Notes under the pieces: generated by a model | Databases searched by the model: none | Told to the model about the DNA's origin: nothing | What the model saw: only the letters and a program-made list of their open reading frames with translations | Program-made: the position numbers and the translations under genes | Part shown: one piece after another, positions 1 to 7,182 of the stretch | How the letters are laid out: every line of letters begins with the position of its first letter | How positions within the stretch are numbered: position 1 is the stretch's first letter | Source: Pseudoduganella dura | Lineage (GTDB): Bacteria; Pseudomonadota; Gammaproteobacteria; Burkholderiales; Burkholderiaceae_D | Reading direction: 5' to 3' | Length of the DNA stretch: 64,000 nucleotides | Assembly: GCF_009727155.1 (NCBI RefSeq) | Contig: NZ_WNWM01000002.1 | Coordinates: 4,402,001-4,466,000, forward strand

Positions 1-4
1 CCAT
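1..4 (-). CDS. groEL: GroEL chaperonin, start codon only
   Basis: Only the first four bases of this gene lie in the window: an ATG on the minus strand followed by G. That fits the usual GroEL N-terminus Met-Ala. A purine-rich ribosome-binding stretch (TCAGGAGA on the minus strand, about positions 12-19) sits at the right distance, and groES ends just upstream at position 38. The call is an inference from the universal groES-groEL order and the ribosome-binding site, since no coding sequence can be read. Confidence 0.6.
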
Positions 5-37
5 GTTTCTTTTCTCCTGAATTCTGTAAGGGGGCTG

Positions 38-328
38 TTACTTTTGGACGATGGCCATGATGTCTTCTTCGCGCATCACCAGCAGCTCTTCGCCGTCGAC
101 CTTGACAGCCTGGCCGGAGTATTTGCCGAAGAGAACGCGATCGCCGACCTTGACTTCCAGTGCGCGCAGCGTACCGGTGTCCGACACTTTGCCGTTGCCG
201 ACTGCCAGCACTTCACCCTGATCCGGCTTTTCAGCGGCGGCGTCAGGGATGATCAGGCCGGAAGCAGTCTTGGTTTCCTGGTCCAGACGTTTGACGATGA
301 CGCGATCGTGCAAAGGGCGAAGGTTCAT
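38..328 (-). CDS. groES: Co-chaperonin GroES
   Basis: This is the 10-kDa heptameric cap of the GroEL folding chamber, acting in the cytosol. The protein reads [16 protein letters not shown] and continues with the mobile-loop region around residues 16-33 ([12 protein letters not shown]), ending in [10 protein letters not shown]. Its 96 residues are the normal family length. I start at 328 because AAGGAG lies just upstream. A longer in-frame ATG at 373 would add 15 residues coming from the promoter leader. The gene is first in a groES-groEL operon running off the left edge and is preceded by a heat-shock control region (CIRCE and a promoter). Confidence 0.97.
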   Translation of the reverse strand: MNLRPLHDRVIVKRLDQETKTASGLIIPDAAAEKPDQGEVLAVGNGKVSDTGTLRALEVKVGDRVLFGKYSGQAVKVDGEELLVMREEDIMAIVQK

Positions 329-366
329 ACAAAACTCCTTATGTGTACAGTGAGGTTGAAACGTTG

Positions 367-393
367 TTAGCACTCTCGGCTAACGAGTGCCAA
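367..393 (-). promoter_or_regulatory. CIRCE operator (HrcA binding site)
   Basis: The sequence is TTAGCACTC, nine spacer bases, then GAGTGCCAA. It matches the CIRCE consensus TTAGCACTC-N9-GAGTGCTAA with a single mismatch in the right arm. It covers the expected transcription start of groES, so binding of the HrcA repressor would block initiation. hrcA itself is not in the window. Confidence 0.93.
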
Positions 394-395
394 TT

Positions 396-424
396 ATTAT
401 AGGGATGGTCATAAGTGATTTCAA
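396..424 (-). promoter_or_regulatory. groES promoter, sigma-70 with overlapping sigma-32 elements
   Basis: On the minus strand TTGAAA (419-424) is followed after exactly 17 bases by TATAAT (396-401), a near-consensus sigma-70 promoter. The same bases also read CTTGAAA, then 14 bases, then CCCTATAAT, close to the sigma-32 pattern CTTGAAA-N11-16-CCCCATNT. The predicted start falls inside the CIRCE element, so HrcA repression and heat-shock sigma activation probably act together. Confidence 0.85.
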
Positions 425-556
425 GAGAATTCATATTGGGAAAATTTCTAAGGGGCGAGCTCAGCAACAAGCAGCCGTGAAATGACCGTTTGTGTTTTGA
501 CAAAGGAGCGCCGGAAGCGCACACTGTCCGTTCACATGCGGAAGTGTTTGCCGAAC

Positions 557-693
557 CCGCGTGGTTCGATCCGCGTAGTTCGATCCGTGTAATTCGATCC
601 GTAGCTCGACATGTGTTCGCACCTGTATGGCTCGAACCTGTAGCTCGAACCTGTGTAGCTCGACCCTGTATAGCTCGACCCTGTTAGATCGAT
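557..693. repeat. Degenerate 14-15 bp tandem repeat array
   Basis: About ten imperfect head-to-tail units of 14-15 bp fill this stretch. Early units read CCGCGTGGTTCGAT, CCGCGTAGTTCGAT and CCGTGTAATTCGAT. Later ones read CCTGTGTAGCTCGAC and CCTGTATAGCTCGAC. The common core is CCNGTNTAGNTCGA. The array lies between the divergent groES promoter and a small membrane-protein ORF. The drift between left-hand and right-hand units suggests an old expansion. I do not recognise it as a known element. It is too short-period and lacks the unique spacers needed for a CRISPR array. Confidence 0.8.
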
Positions 694-713
694 CACCTTT
701 TAGCGAGGCTGCG

Positions 714-848
714 ATGTTCCAGACGAAATTACCGAGAGACCTGCACGCCCCGGGGTGGGTGCGCGTTGCAATCAATGTTGCCGCTGGCGCGGCGCTGGGA
801 GTGCTTGCCGGAGCCATGCTGTTGCTGGCGCTGGGTGCCGTCAACTGA
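714..848 (+). CDS. Small single-pass membrane protein, unknown
   Basis: This is a 44-residue ORF with a short basic N-terminus (MFQTKLPRDLHAPGW) followed by one hydrophobic segment of about 24 residues rich in Ala, Gly, Leu and Val that runs almost to the C-terminus. It looks like a single transmembrane peptide inserted in the inner membrane. A weak GAGGC stretch precedes the ATG. An upstream in-frame ATG at 627 exists, but it would translate the tandem repeat array, so I prefer 714. No family is recognised, and it could be a spurious ORF. It stands between the groES control region and the zapB-like gene. Confidence 0.45.
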   Translation: MFQTKLPRDLHAPGWVRVAINVAAGAALGVLAGAMLLLALGAVN

Positions 849-975
849 CGCATTGCCAGGATTTCTTCCGCTGCCGCCGCCCGGCGGCATGCCTGCCGGA
901 CTATCGTCGCGACGGAAACTTCAAGATGATAGCCATCATTAAGATGTAATTAAGTGTAGAACGTTGTCGATTCGG

Positions 976-1004
976 TTGACCACGTTATCACACAGCCCTA
1001 TAGT
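976..1004 (+). promoter_or_regulatory. Promoter of the zapB-like/zapA/6S region
   Basis: TTGACC (976-981) is separated by exactly 17 bases from TATAGT (999-1004), a good sigma-70 promoter. Transcription should begin about 6-8 bases after the -10 element, at about 1010-1012. The ATG of the zapB-like gene is at 1011, so the message would have no leader. Confidence 0.65.
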
Positions 1005-1010
1005 GGCGGG

Positions 1011-1241
1011 ATGATTGCAGACTTCCAAGAACTTTCCGACAAGATCGAGCAGTTGGCCGAGCTGACGCAGATGCTGCGTCGCGAAAACGCGCAGCTGCGT
1101 CAAGCCAATGCCGCGCTGGTGACGGAAAACCTCGGTCACCAGAAGCGCCTTGCCGAAGCCCACGCGCGCGTATCGGCGTTGCTCGAACACGTTCCGCCGC
1201 TGGAAACCGCGACGCCTGAACAAGAGGAGGTCCAGTCATGA
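1011..1241 (+). CDS. ZapB-like small coiled-coil protein upstream of zapA
   Basis: A 76-residue acidic and amphipathic protein. Residues 5-60 form a continuous heptad pattern (FQELSDKIEQLAELTQ, then LRRENAQLRQANAALV), so it is almost entirely coiled coil. Small coiled-coil proteins of this kind (ZapB-like, TIGR02449-like) are commonly encoded directly before zapA and are thought to join the Z-ring layer. That role is inferred from neighbourhood and fold. The stop overlaps the zapA start by four bases (ATGA), indicating translational coupling. No Shine-Dalgarno sequence is evident, and the start codon coincides with the predicted transcription start. Confidence 0.8.
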   Translation: MIADFQELSDKIEQLAELTQMLRRENAQLRQANAALVTENLGHQKRLAEAHARVSALLEHVPPLETATPEQEEVQS

Positions 1242-1549
1242 GCAACGTGGACGTCAATATCCTCGGTTCATCGTACCGCCTCGTCTGCAAGGAAGGCGAA
1301 GAACGCGCGTTGCGCGAAGCCGCCGCACTGCTGGACAAGAAAATGACCACCATACGCGATACCGGCAAGGTGAAGGGCAACGACCGCATCGCCGTGATGG
1401 CCGCGCTGTCGATGGCCGCCGAGTTCCTGACGGCCAAAGCGCCGGCCGGACCGCTGTCCGAGATCTCGCTGCTCGAAGTGCAGCACAAGATCGCCGCGAT
1501 GCATCGGGTGCTCGACAGTGCGCTGACCCCGCAGGAAAATCTCTTCTGA
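1238..1549 (+). CDS. zapA: Cell division protein ZapA
   Basis: ZapA binds FtsZ at midcell and crosslinks protofilaments. The 103-residue protein has the family pattern: an N-terminal beta segment (NVDVNILGSSYRLVC), a conserved ALREAAALLDKKM stretch around residues 25-40, VMAALSMAAEF near residue 55, and a C-terminal helix that dimerises and tetramerises. A strong GAGGAGG ribosome-binding site precedes the ATG, which overlaps the upstream stop by four bases. 6S RNA follows immediately, the usual betaproteobacterial arrangement. Confidence 0.95.
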   Translation: MSNVDVNILGSSYRLVCKEGEERALREAAALLDKKMTTIRDTGKVKGNDRIAVMAALSMAAEFLTAKAPAGPLSEISLLEVQHKIAAMHRVLDSALTPQENLF

Positions 1550-1594
1550 CGCACGATAGGACTTTCCCTCCAGGCGTTTGAGGAGTAAACTCCG

Positions 1595-1780
1595 TCCTAC
1601 CCTGCGGTGTTCGAGAAGTGCCATATATTCCTTGAACCATTAACACGCATAGGTTGCGGAATATTGTTTGGCGGGTGTGAGCGTCGCTAGTCCGATGAAC
1701 CCGAAGTTGAACTGACTGTGACCGACTTGAACCGTTAGGTTCAGGATGCCGGCATGACGGCACAGGCGGGGCCCTATTCG
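1595..1780 (+). ncRNA. ssrS: 6S RNA
   Basis: 6S RNA binds sigma-70 RNA polymerase by mimicking an open promoter and lowers housekeeping transcription in stationary phase. The location just after zapA is diagnostic. The 5' part contains CCCTGCGGTGTTCG and CCTTGAACC, the 3' part contains a CTTGAACC-GGTTCA hairpin followed by GGCATGACGGCACAGGCGGGG-like sequence. The closing stem pairs 1600-1605 with 1766-1771 (CCCUGC with GCGGGG, one G-U). These are the landmarks of proteobacterial 6S RNA. Exact ends are estimated to within about 10 bases. Confidence 0.82.
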
Positions 1781-1826
1781 AAGCAGCGCAGAAGTAGCGC
1801 AGAAGTAGAAAAATTGTCGTAGCGAG

Positions 1827-1865
1827 AGCGGTTGCTTGCACCGAAAGGTGCGCAGCCGCTTTTTT
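1827..1865 (+). terminator. Intrinsic terminator after 6S RNA
   Basis: A strong hairpin AGCGGTTGC-T-TGCACC / GGTGC-GCA-GCCGCT with a GAAA tetraloop is followed by a run of six T. It ends the zapA/6S transcription unit just before the EVE-domain gene. Confidence 0.88.
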
Positions 1866-1909
1866 ACGTCCATCCCCCATGTCCCTCGTTCGATAACAGC
1901 AGGAGCGCC

Positions 1910-2374
1910 ATGCCGAAACAGTACTGGCTGATGAAGTCCGAACCCGACGACGTCAGTTTCGACGACGTGCTGGCAGCAAAGGACCAGACCACGTCGTGGT
2001 ACGGCGTGCGCAACTACCAGGCACGCAACTTCATTCGCGACGGCATGCAGGTCGGCGACGGCGTGCTGTTCTACCACTCCAGCTGCGCGGTGCCGGGCAT
2101 CGCCGGCATCGCGGAAATCGCCAGCATGCCGTACCCGGATGCCACGCAGTTCGATCCGGACAGTCCGTATTTCGATCCGAAGGCCACGCCGGAAAATCCG
2201 CGCTGGACGGGCATCGACGTAAAGGCCGTGAAGAAGGGCCGCTACGTGGACCTGACGGAGTTGCGCAGCCACCCCGAGCTGGAGCACATGCGCCTGCTGG
2301 CCAAGGGCAGCAGGCTGTCCGTGATGCCGGTGGAGCCGGCCGAATGGCGCTTCATCCTCAAACTGATCGAATAG
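1910..2374 (+). CDS. EVE domain-containing protein
   Basis: A 154-residue cytosolic protein consisting of one EVE (PUA-like) domain. The N-terminus reads YWLMKSEPDDVSFDD, followed by WYGVRNYQARNFIRD, GVLFYHSS and a C-terminal WRFILKL. EVE domains bind modified bases in nucleic acids. The precise ligand of stand-alone bacterial members is not settled, so the role is inferred. AGGAG lies five bases before the ATG at 1910, which decides this start over a longer one at 1832 that would lie inside the upstream terminator. The gene sits right after 6S RNA, a frequent location in Burkholderiales. Confidence 0.9.
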   Translation: MPKQYWLMKSEPDDVSFDDVLAAKDQTTSWYGVRNYQARNFIRDGMQVGDGVLFYHSSCAVPGIAGIAEIASMPYPDATQFDPDSPYFDPKATPENPRWTGIDVKAVKKGRYVDLTELRSHPELEHMRLLAKGSRLSVMPVEPAEWRFILKLIE

Positions 2375-2471
2375 CCGCCAATACAAGCCACATGGCGGCG
2401 TTGTATCGTCTCGCCGTACTGAAGTACTGTCTTCGACGATGCGCCTTGCCCTGCGGCCCGTATTGGCGGCT
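2373..2471. repeat. Long-range inverted repeat between EVE gene and lgt
   Basis: A perfect 12-bp inverted repeat, AGCCGCCAATAC at 2373-2384 and GTATTGGCGGCT at 2460-2471, encloses about 75 bases. The interior contains further dyads: ATACAA/TTGTAT (2381-2386 and 2401-2406) and GTACTGAAGTAC. The whole segment can fold into a branched structure in the gap between two convergent genes, overlapping the EVE stop codon. It may act as a bidirectional terminator, but no clear T-run follows. Confidence 0.6.
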
Positions 2472-2479
2472 TTGAAATA

Positions 2480-3301
2480 CTATGCCGTTGCCGGCGCGGC
2501 GCCGTAGATATTGCGGCGGTACGACCACACCAGCATCGCGATGGCCGCCACGATCATCGGCAGCGACAGCACCTGGCCCGACGTGATCGGCAGGCCCAGC
2601 ACCGTGGTCTCCCAGTCCGGCGTGCGGAAGTACTCGGTGAAGAAGCGCGCGCAGCCGTAAAGCAGCGTGTACATCGCACCCACCGCGAGCCGCGGCCGGG
2701 CATGGCGCGCGAACATCCACAGGATGATGAACACGAGGATGCCGTCGACCAGCATCTGGTAGATCGGCGAAGGGTGGCGCGGCAGCGCATCCACGTTCGG
2801 CCAGATCATCGCCCACGGCAGGTTCGGGTCGAGCACCGGGCGGCCCGGCAGCTCCGCGTTGATGAAGTTGCCCAGGCGGCCGGCCGCGTACCCGAGCGGC
2901 ACCATCGGCGCGATGAAGTCGTACACGTCCAGCAGGTTGCGCTGCGCCTTGCGCGACCAGAACCACATCGCCACGAGCACGCCGATGAAGCCGCCGTGGA
3001 AGCTCATGCCGCCATGCCAGACGGCGAAGATTTCCAGCGGATTGGCCAGGAAGTAGCCGGGGCGGTAGAACAGCACCTCGCCCAGCCGGCCGCCGATCAC
3101 CACCCCCAGCATGCCGTAGAACAGCATGTCGTCCAGGTCCTGGTTCTTCCAGCCCAATGCGGCGATGTGCGGCTGCCGGATCCGCACGCGGCCCAGGCCT
3201 ATGAACAGCGCGAACGCCAGTACATACATCAGGCCATACCAGTGGATCGCGACGGGGCCGATGTGGAGGGCGACAGGATCGGGCATCGGGTGAATCAGCA
3301 T
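2480..3301 (-). CDS. lgt: Prolipoprotein diacylglyceryl transferase
   Basis: Lgt moves diacylglycerol from phosphatidylglycerol to the lipobox cysteine of prelipoproteins, the first step of lipoprotein maturation in the inner membrane. The 273-residue polytopic protein shows [11 protein letters not shown] near the N-terminus, the [10 protein letters not shown] stretch, a [10 protein letters not shown] motif (the region of the essential His), and the family signature [14 protein letters not shown]. Length and topology are normal. The start codon immediately follows the stop of the upstream LysR gene with no gap, so the two may be cotranscribed. Confidence 0.96.
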   Translation of the reverse strand: MLIHPMPDPVALHIGPVAIHWYGLMYVLAFALFIGLGRVRIRQPHIAALGWKNQDLDDMLFYGMLGVVIGGRLGEVLFYRPGYFLANPLEIFAVWHGGMSFHGGFIGVLVAMWFWSRKAQRNLLDVYDFIAPMVPLGYAAGRLGNFINAELPGRPVLDPNLPWAMIWPNVDALPRHPSPIYQMLVDGILVFIILWMFARHARPRLAVGAMYTLLYGCARFFTEYFRTPDWETTVLGLPITSGQVLSLPMIVAAIAMLVWSYRRNIYGAAPATA

Positions 3302-4198
3302 TCAGAGTCTCTTTCTCATCAAATCCAGGAAGCCCTTGAGGACGGGCGAGGTATTGTCGCGGCGCCAGGCCAGGCCCGTCTCGACCAGCGGGGTGGTTTG
3401 CGACAGGGGCCGGTATTCTACTCCCGGGCGGCGCAGGTTGGAGACCGATTGTGGCACAAGTGCGATACCCATGCCAGCCGACACCAGGCTCACGATCGTC
3501 TGCATCTGGATCGCTTCCTGCCCGATCACGGGCGTGATGCGCGCGGCGCGGAACACGGCCAGGATCGCGTCGTACAGGCCGGGCGAAATCACCCGGGGGA
3601 AGATAATCAGCGGCAGCGGCGGCAACGCGCGCAGGTTGGCTTCGTGCTTGCCTTGCAGTTCCGGCAGATTGGCCGGCGATGCCAGGATCAGCGGCTCGTT
3701 CAGCACCGGCAGGTAATCCAGTTCGGCCCTGGCCTTCTCGGGCAACGGCGGGATCAGCAGGCCCGCGTCGACGCGGCCGTGCAGCAGTTCTTCCAGCTGC
3801 AGGTCGGAGGTCGCTTCAAGCAGCGTGATCTGCACCTGCGGAAAGGCGGCGCGGTACGCACGCAACGAAGGCGGCAGCACGCTGTAGTCGGCGGAGGATA
3901 CGAACGCCAGTACCAGCTTGCCCGTCGCGCCCGTTGCCGCCCGTTTCACGAGGCCCGGCAGTTCACCGGCCTGCGCCAGCAGGCGGCGCGCCTCCGGCAG
4001 CAGCGCCTCGCCGGCCGCGGTCAATGCCACCCCGCGGCGGTTGCGGTCGAAGAGGGCGGTGCCCAGCATGTCTTCCAGTGCGAGAATCGTCTGCGACAAC
4101 GGCGGCTGCGTCATGTGCAGGCGCTTCGCCGCGCGGCCGAAATGCAGTTCCTCGGCCACGGTCACAAAGTAGCGCAGCTGGCGAAGTTCAATGTTCAT
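3302..4198 (-). CDS. LysR-family transcriptional regulator
   Basis: A 298-residue LysR-type regulator. Residues 1-60 form the winged helix-turn-helix (MNIELRQLRYFVTVAEELHF, then MTQPPLSQTILALEDMLG). The remainder is the periplasmic-binding-protein-like effector domain, with the common GMGIALVPQSV stretch near residue 235. I start at 4198 because the family begins exactly there; a longer frame to 4390 adds 64 unlikely residues. It is transcribed divergently from ilvD across 223 bp, which suggests control of ilvD and of itself. The effector cannot be deduced. Confidence 0.9.
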   Translation of the reverse strand: MNIELRQLRYFVTVAEELHFGRAAKRLHMTQPPLSQTILALEDMLGTALFDRNRRGVALTAAGEALLPEARRLLAQAGELPGLVKRAATGATGKLVLAFVSSADYSVLPPSLRAYRAAFPQVQITLLEATSDLQLEELLHGRVDAGLLIPPLPEKARAELDYLPVLNEPLILASPANLPELQGKHEANLRALPPLPLIIFPRVISPGLYDAILAVFRAARITPVIGQEAIQMQTIVSLVSAGMGIALVPQSVSNLRRPGVEYRPLSQTTPLVETGLAWRRDNTSPVLKGFLDLMRKRL

Positions 4199-4237
4199 GG
4201 GATTTGTTGATACTCCAGGTGAATCACAGAGCATTAA

Positions 4238-4258
4238 ATCATATATTTGACAACTGAT
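4238..4258. promoter_or_regulatory. Candidate LysR-type operator between lysR and ilvD
   Basis: ATCA at 4238-4241 and TGAT at 4255-4258 form a short dyad with a 13-base A/T-rich centre containing TTGACA (4247-4252). This lies in the divergent intergenic region, where LysR-type boxes normally sit. The motif is short, so the call is tentative. Confidence 0.3.
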
Positions 4259-4421
4259 GGTAACGCGCGCAAGCTGATGCCCTTTCGCGCGATGATTCGC
4301 GCTTGCAGCAGATGCCTGAATATGGCCGCGTCCCGGCGCGTTATCACGACGGCGAAGCAGCGCAACAACGCCGCCGCCTTCTTCAAGCATCGCCCTTTAT
4401 TCAGTCCGAGGAGACACCGTC

Positions 4422-6284
4422 ATGCCAACCTACCGTTCCTATACAACCACGCAGGGCCGCAACATGGCGGGCGCCCGCGCGCTGTGGCGCGCCACCGGCA
4501 TGAAGGATGGCGATTTCAGCAAGCCGATCATTGCCGTCGTCAACTCGTTCACGCAGTTCGTGCCGGGCCACGTGCACCTGAAGGACCTGGGCCAGATGGT
4601 GGCGCGCGAGATCGAGGCGGCCGGCGGCGTCGCCAAGGAATTCAACACGATCGCCGTCGACGACGGCATCGCGATGGGCCACGGTGGCATGCTGTACTCG
4701 CTGCCGTCGCGCGACCTGATCGCCGACTCGGTCGAGTACATGGTCAACGCGCACTGTGCCGATGCGATGGTGTGCATCTCGAACTGCGACAAGATCACCC
4801 CGGGCATGCTGATGGCCGCGATGCGCCTGAATATCCCCACCGTGTTCGTTTCCGGCGGGCCGATGGAAGCGGGCAAGGTGATCAAGGTCGTCAACAATGA
4901 CCGGAAAATCATCAAGCTCGACCTGGTGGACGCGATGATCAAGGCCGGCGATTCGACCGTGTCGGACGCCGACGTGGCGGAAATCGAACGCTCGGCATGC
5001 CCGACCTGCGGTTCCTGCTCCGGCATGTTCACCGCGAACTCGATGAATTGCCTGACCGAGGCGCTGGGCCTGTCGCTGCCGGGCAACGGCACGATCCTGG
5101 CCACGCACTCCGACCGCAAGGAGCTGTTCCTGAGCGCCGGCCGGCTGATCGTCGAGATCACCAGGCGCCATTATGAAGAGGACGATTACTCGGTCCTGCC
5201 GCGCAACATCGCCTCCAAGGCCGCCTGGGAAAACGCCATGGCGCTGGACGTGTCGATGGGCGGCTCCACCAATACCGTGCTGCACCTGCTGGCCGCCGCG
5301 CACGAGGCGGAAGTGCATTTCACGATGGCCGACATCGACCGCATCTCGCGCAACGTGCCGTGCCTCTGCAAAGTGGCGCCGATGACGGACAAGTACCACA
5401 TCGAGGACGTGCACCGCGCCGGCGGCATCTTCTCGATCCTGGGCGAACTGGCGCGCGCCGGCCTGCTCGACACGTCGCTGCCCACGGTGCACAGCCCGAC
5501 CATGGCCGACGCCATCAGGAAATACGACATCCGCGTCAGCGACGACCAGGCCGTGCACCAGATGTTCCGCGCGGCGCCGGGCGGCGTGCCGACCCAGGTG
5601 GCGTTCTCGCAGTCCGAACGTTTCGAAGCGAACGACCTCGATCGCACGGCCGGCTGCATCCGCGACATCGCGCACGCCTACTCGCAGGATGGCGGCCTGG
5701 CGGTCCTGTACGGGAACATCGCCGAAAAGGGCTGCATCGTCAAGACGGCCGGCGTGGATGAAAGCATCCTGAAGTTCTCCGGCAAGGCACGCGTGTTCGA
5801 AAGCCAGGACTCGGCGGTGGAAGCCATCCTGGGCGACACGGTGCATGCCGGCGACGTGGTCATCATCCGCTACGAAGGCCCGAAAGGCGGCCCGGGCATG
5901 CAGGAGATGCTGTATCCCACGTCGTACATCAAGTCCAAGGGTCTCGGCAAGGCCTGCGCGCTGTTTACCGACGGGCGTTTCTCCGGCGGCTCCTCGGGCC
6001 TGGTGATCGGCCACGCGTCGCCCGAGGCGGCCGAAGGCGGCGCGATCGGCCTGGTGGAAGAGGGCGACATGATCGACATCGACATCCCGAACCGCACGAT
6101 CAACCTGCGCGTGACCACCGAGGAACTGGCGCACCGCCGCGCCCTGATGGAAGAACTCGGTGCCGCCGCCTGGCATCCGGTCAACCGCGAGCGTGCCGTC
6201 TCGCAGGCACTGCGTGCCTACGCCGCGCTGACCACCTCCGCCGACCGCGGCGCCGTGCGCGACCTGTCGCAGCTGAAGCGGTAA
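4422..6284 (+). CDS. ilvD: Dihydroxy-acid dehydratase
   Basis: IlvD dehydrates 2,3-dihydroxy acids to 2-keto acids in isoleucine, valine and pantothenate synthesis, using an iron-sulfur cluster. The 620-residue protein carries cluster-ligand and active-site motifs: [12 protein letters not shown] near residue 118, [17 protein letters not shown] near residue 193, and KGGPGMQEM followed by [16 protein letters not shown] in the C-terminal part. A GGAG stretch lies upstream of the ATG. A LysR-type gene is divergent to it, and two palindromic hairpins follow the stop codon. Confidence 0.97.
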   Translation: MPTYRSYTTTQGRNMAGARALWRATGMKDGDFSKPIIAVVNSFTQFVPGHVHLKDLGQMVAREIEAAGGVAKEFNTIAVDDGIAMGHGGMLYSLPSRDLIADSVEYMVNAHCADAMVCISNCDKITPGMLMAAMRLNIPTVFVSGGPMEAGKVIKVVNNDRKIIKLDLVDAMIKAGDSTVSDADVAEIERSACPTCGSCSGMFTANSMNCLTEALGLSLPGNGTILATHSDRKELFLSAGRLIVEITRRHYEEDDYSVLPRNIASKAAWENAMALDVSMGGSTNTVLHLLAAAHEAEVHFTMADIDRISRNVPCLCKVAPMTDKYHIEDVHRAGGIFSILGELARAGLLDTSLPTVHSPTMADAIRKYDIRVSDDQAVHQMFRAAPGGVPTQVAFSQSERFEANDLDRTAGCIRDIAHAYSQDGGLAVLYGNIAEKGCIVKTAGVDESILKFSGKARVFESQDSAVEAILGDTVHAGDVVIIRYEGPKGGPGMQEMLYPTSYIKSKGLGKACALFTDGRFSGGSSGLVIGHASPEAAEGGAIGLVEEGDMIDIDIPNRTINLRVTTEELAHRRALMEELGAAAWHPVNRERAVSQALRAYAALTTSADRGAVRDLSQLKR

Positions 6285-6309
6285 CGCAACCCGATCAGGC
6301 ATGAGCTCG

Positions 6310-6340
6310 TGTCACATTGGTGCCAGGCACCAATGTGACA
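6310..6340. repeat. Intergenic palindrome, GTGCC-A-GGCAC type (copy 1)
   Basis: TGTCACATTGGTGCC and its exact reverse complement flank a single central A, a perfect 31-bp palindrome. It shares the TGTCAC...GGTGCC / GGCACC...GTGACA pattern with a second copy 20 bp further on. It has no T-run and is therefore not a standard terminator. It looks like a REP-like dispersed element. Confidence 0.85.
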
Positions 6341-6358
6341 TGCCCCAAAGCCTGAGTT

Positions 6359-6393
6359 CGTGTCACCCTGGTGCCTGGCACCAGAGTGACACG
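6359..6393. repeat. Intergenic palindrome, GTGCC-T-GGCAC type (copy 2)
   Basis: CGTGTCACCCTGGTGCC (6359-6375) and GGCACCAGAGTGACACG (6377-6393) form 17-bp arms with one mismatch around a single T. It is a second member of the same family as the palindrome at 6310. Together they occupy most of the gap between the convergent ilvD and Trp-rich protein genes. Confidence 0.85.
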
Positions 6394-6408
6394 AACCGAG
6401 CATTGGCG

Positions 6409-6639
6409 TTATTTCTTCTTCGGCGCACCAAAGCGCTCCGTGACGCGATCCTTGCGCCGCTTGGCATCGACGTCATGCGCCTTGCGCTTGTCCAGCCCCA
6501 GCATCGGCTCGAGGAACTCGAACCAGATGAACGCGAGCAGCATCAGCCCCGCGATCCACCACCACGACAGGCCGGCAAAGCGCCAGACTTCGAAAAAGCG
6601 CAGCGCGCAAAGTGCAAGGATGACAAGGATGATCGGCAT
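6409..6639 (-). CDS. Small Trp-rich membrane protein (TIGR04438-like)
   Basis: A 76-residue protein with two closely spaced hydrophobic segments (about residues 2-14 and 24-42) containing several tryptophans (FEVWRFAGLSWWW), followed by a strongly basic tail (KAHDVDAKRRKDRVTERFG). It matches my recollection of the small Trp-rich protein family TIGR04438 of betaproteobacteria. The function is unknown. It is likely an inner-membrane protein with a cytoplasmic C-terminus (positive-inside). It is convergent with ilvD. Confidence 0.8.
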   Translation of the reverse strand: MPIILVILALCALRFFEVWRFAGLSWWWIAGLMLLAFIWFEFLEPMLGLDKRKAHDVDAKRRKDRVTERFGAPKKK

Positions 6640-6801
6640 GGCGGGCTCCGGTAATCCTCCATGGTACTTACAAAATTTACGTGTAGCAACATCTTCGGGG
6701 TCAACGGAATACCCGACTGCTTCGTTGTGGCAATAGGCGCTATACGTACCCGCTTATGGGAAACGCGATAGAATCACCGCGGGTTTAAATTGGAGAAATC
6801 A

Positions 6802-7113
6802 ATGAAACGTTTCGTGATGGGTGCAATGGTGGTGGGTTCGGCTTTCCTGTCGCAGGCTGCGATGGCAAACGCGGACCTGGCGAAGGCGAAAAACTGCATG
6901 GCTTGCCACGCTGTTGCGAACAAGCTCGTGGGCCCTGCCTACAAGGATGTGGCCGCCAAGTATGCCGGCCAGAAGGATGCGGAAGCCAAGCTGGTGACCA
7001 AGGTGATCAAGGGCGGTTCCGGCGTGTGGGGCGCGATCCCGATGCCCGCCAACCCGCAGGTGAGCGAAGCGGATGCGAAAACGCTCGTCAAATGGATTCT
7101 GGCGCAAAAGTAA
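6802..7113 (+). CDS. Periplasmic class I cytochrome c (c551/c552 type)
   Basis: A 103-residue exported electron carrier. Residues 1-22 form a signal peptide ending SQAAMA-NADL. The haem attachment motif CMACH follows at about residues 32-36, and the sixth ligand Met lies in the IPMPANP loop near residue 82. This is the compact c551/c552 architecture, which donates electrons to terminal oxidases, nitrite reductase or peroxidase; the partner cannot be told. GGAG precedes the ATG at 6802. A TTG at 6790 is in frame, but it overlaps the ribosome-binding site. Confidence 0.94.
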   Translation: MKRFVMGAMVVGSAFLSQAAMANADLAKAKNCMACHAVANKLVGPAYKDVAAKYAGQKDAEAKLVTKVIKGGSGVWGAIPMPANPQVSEADAKTLVKWILAQK

Positions 7114-7124
7114 TCTTTTGCGCC
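7101..7124. repeat. Hairpin overlapping the cytochrome c stop codon
   Basis: GGCGCAAAAG and CTTTTGCGCC form a perfect 10-bp stem with the loop TAAT. The TAA stop codon of the cytochrome gene is in the loop. No T-run follows; it may stabilise the 3' end of the mRNA or assist the terminator 10 bases downstream. Confidence 0.7.
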
Positions 7125-7134
7125 GCAGCGAAAA

Positions 7135-7170
7135 ACCGGGCAGGGTGCGATACCCTGGCCCGGTTTTTTT
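7135..7170. terminator. Intrinsic terminator between cytochrome c and livJ-like gene
   Basis: AACCGGGCAGGGT / ACCCTGGCCCGGTT with loop GCGAT is followed by seven T on the plus strand and preceded by A residues, so it can end transcription from both convergent genes. Confidence 0.88.
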
Positions 7171-7182
7171 ACGGCTGCCACA

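Noticed and set aside
557..693. Possible CRISPR array
   Set aside because: Units are 14-15 bp and directly adjacent, without 25-40 bp unique spacers, and no cas genes are present.
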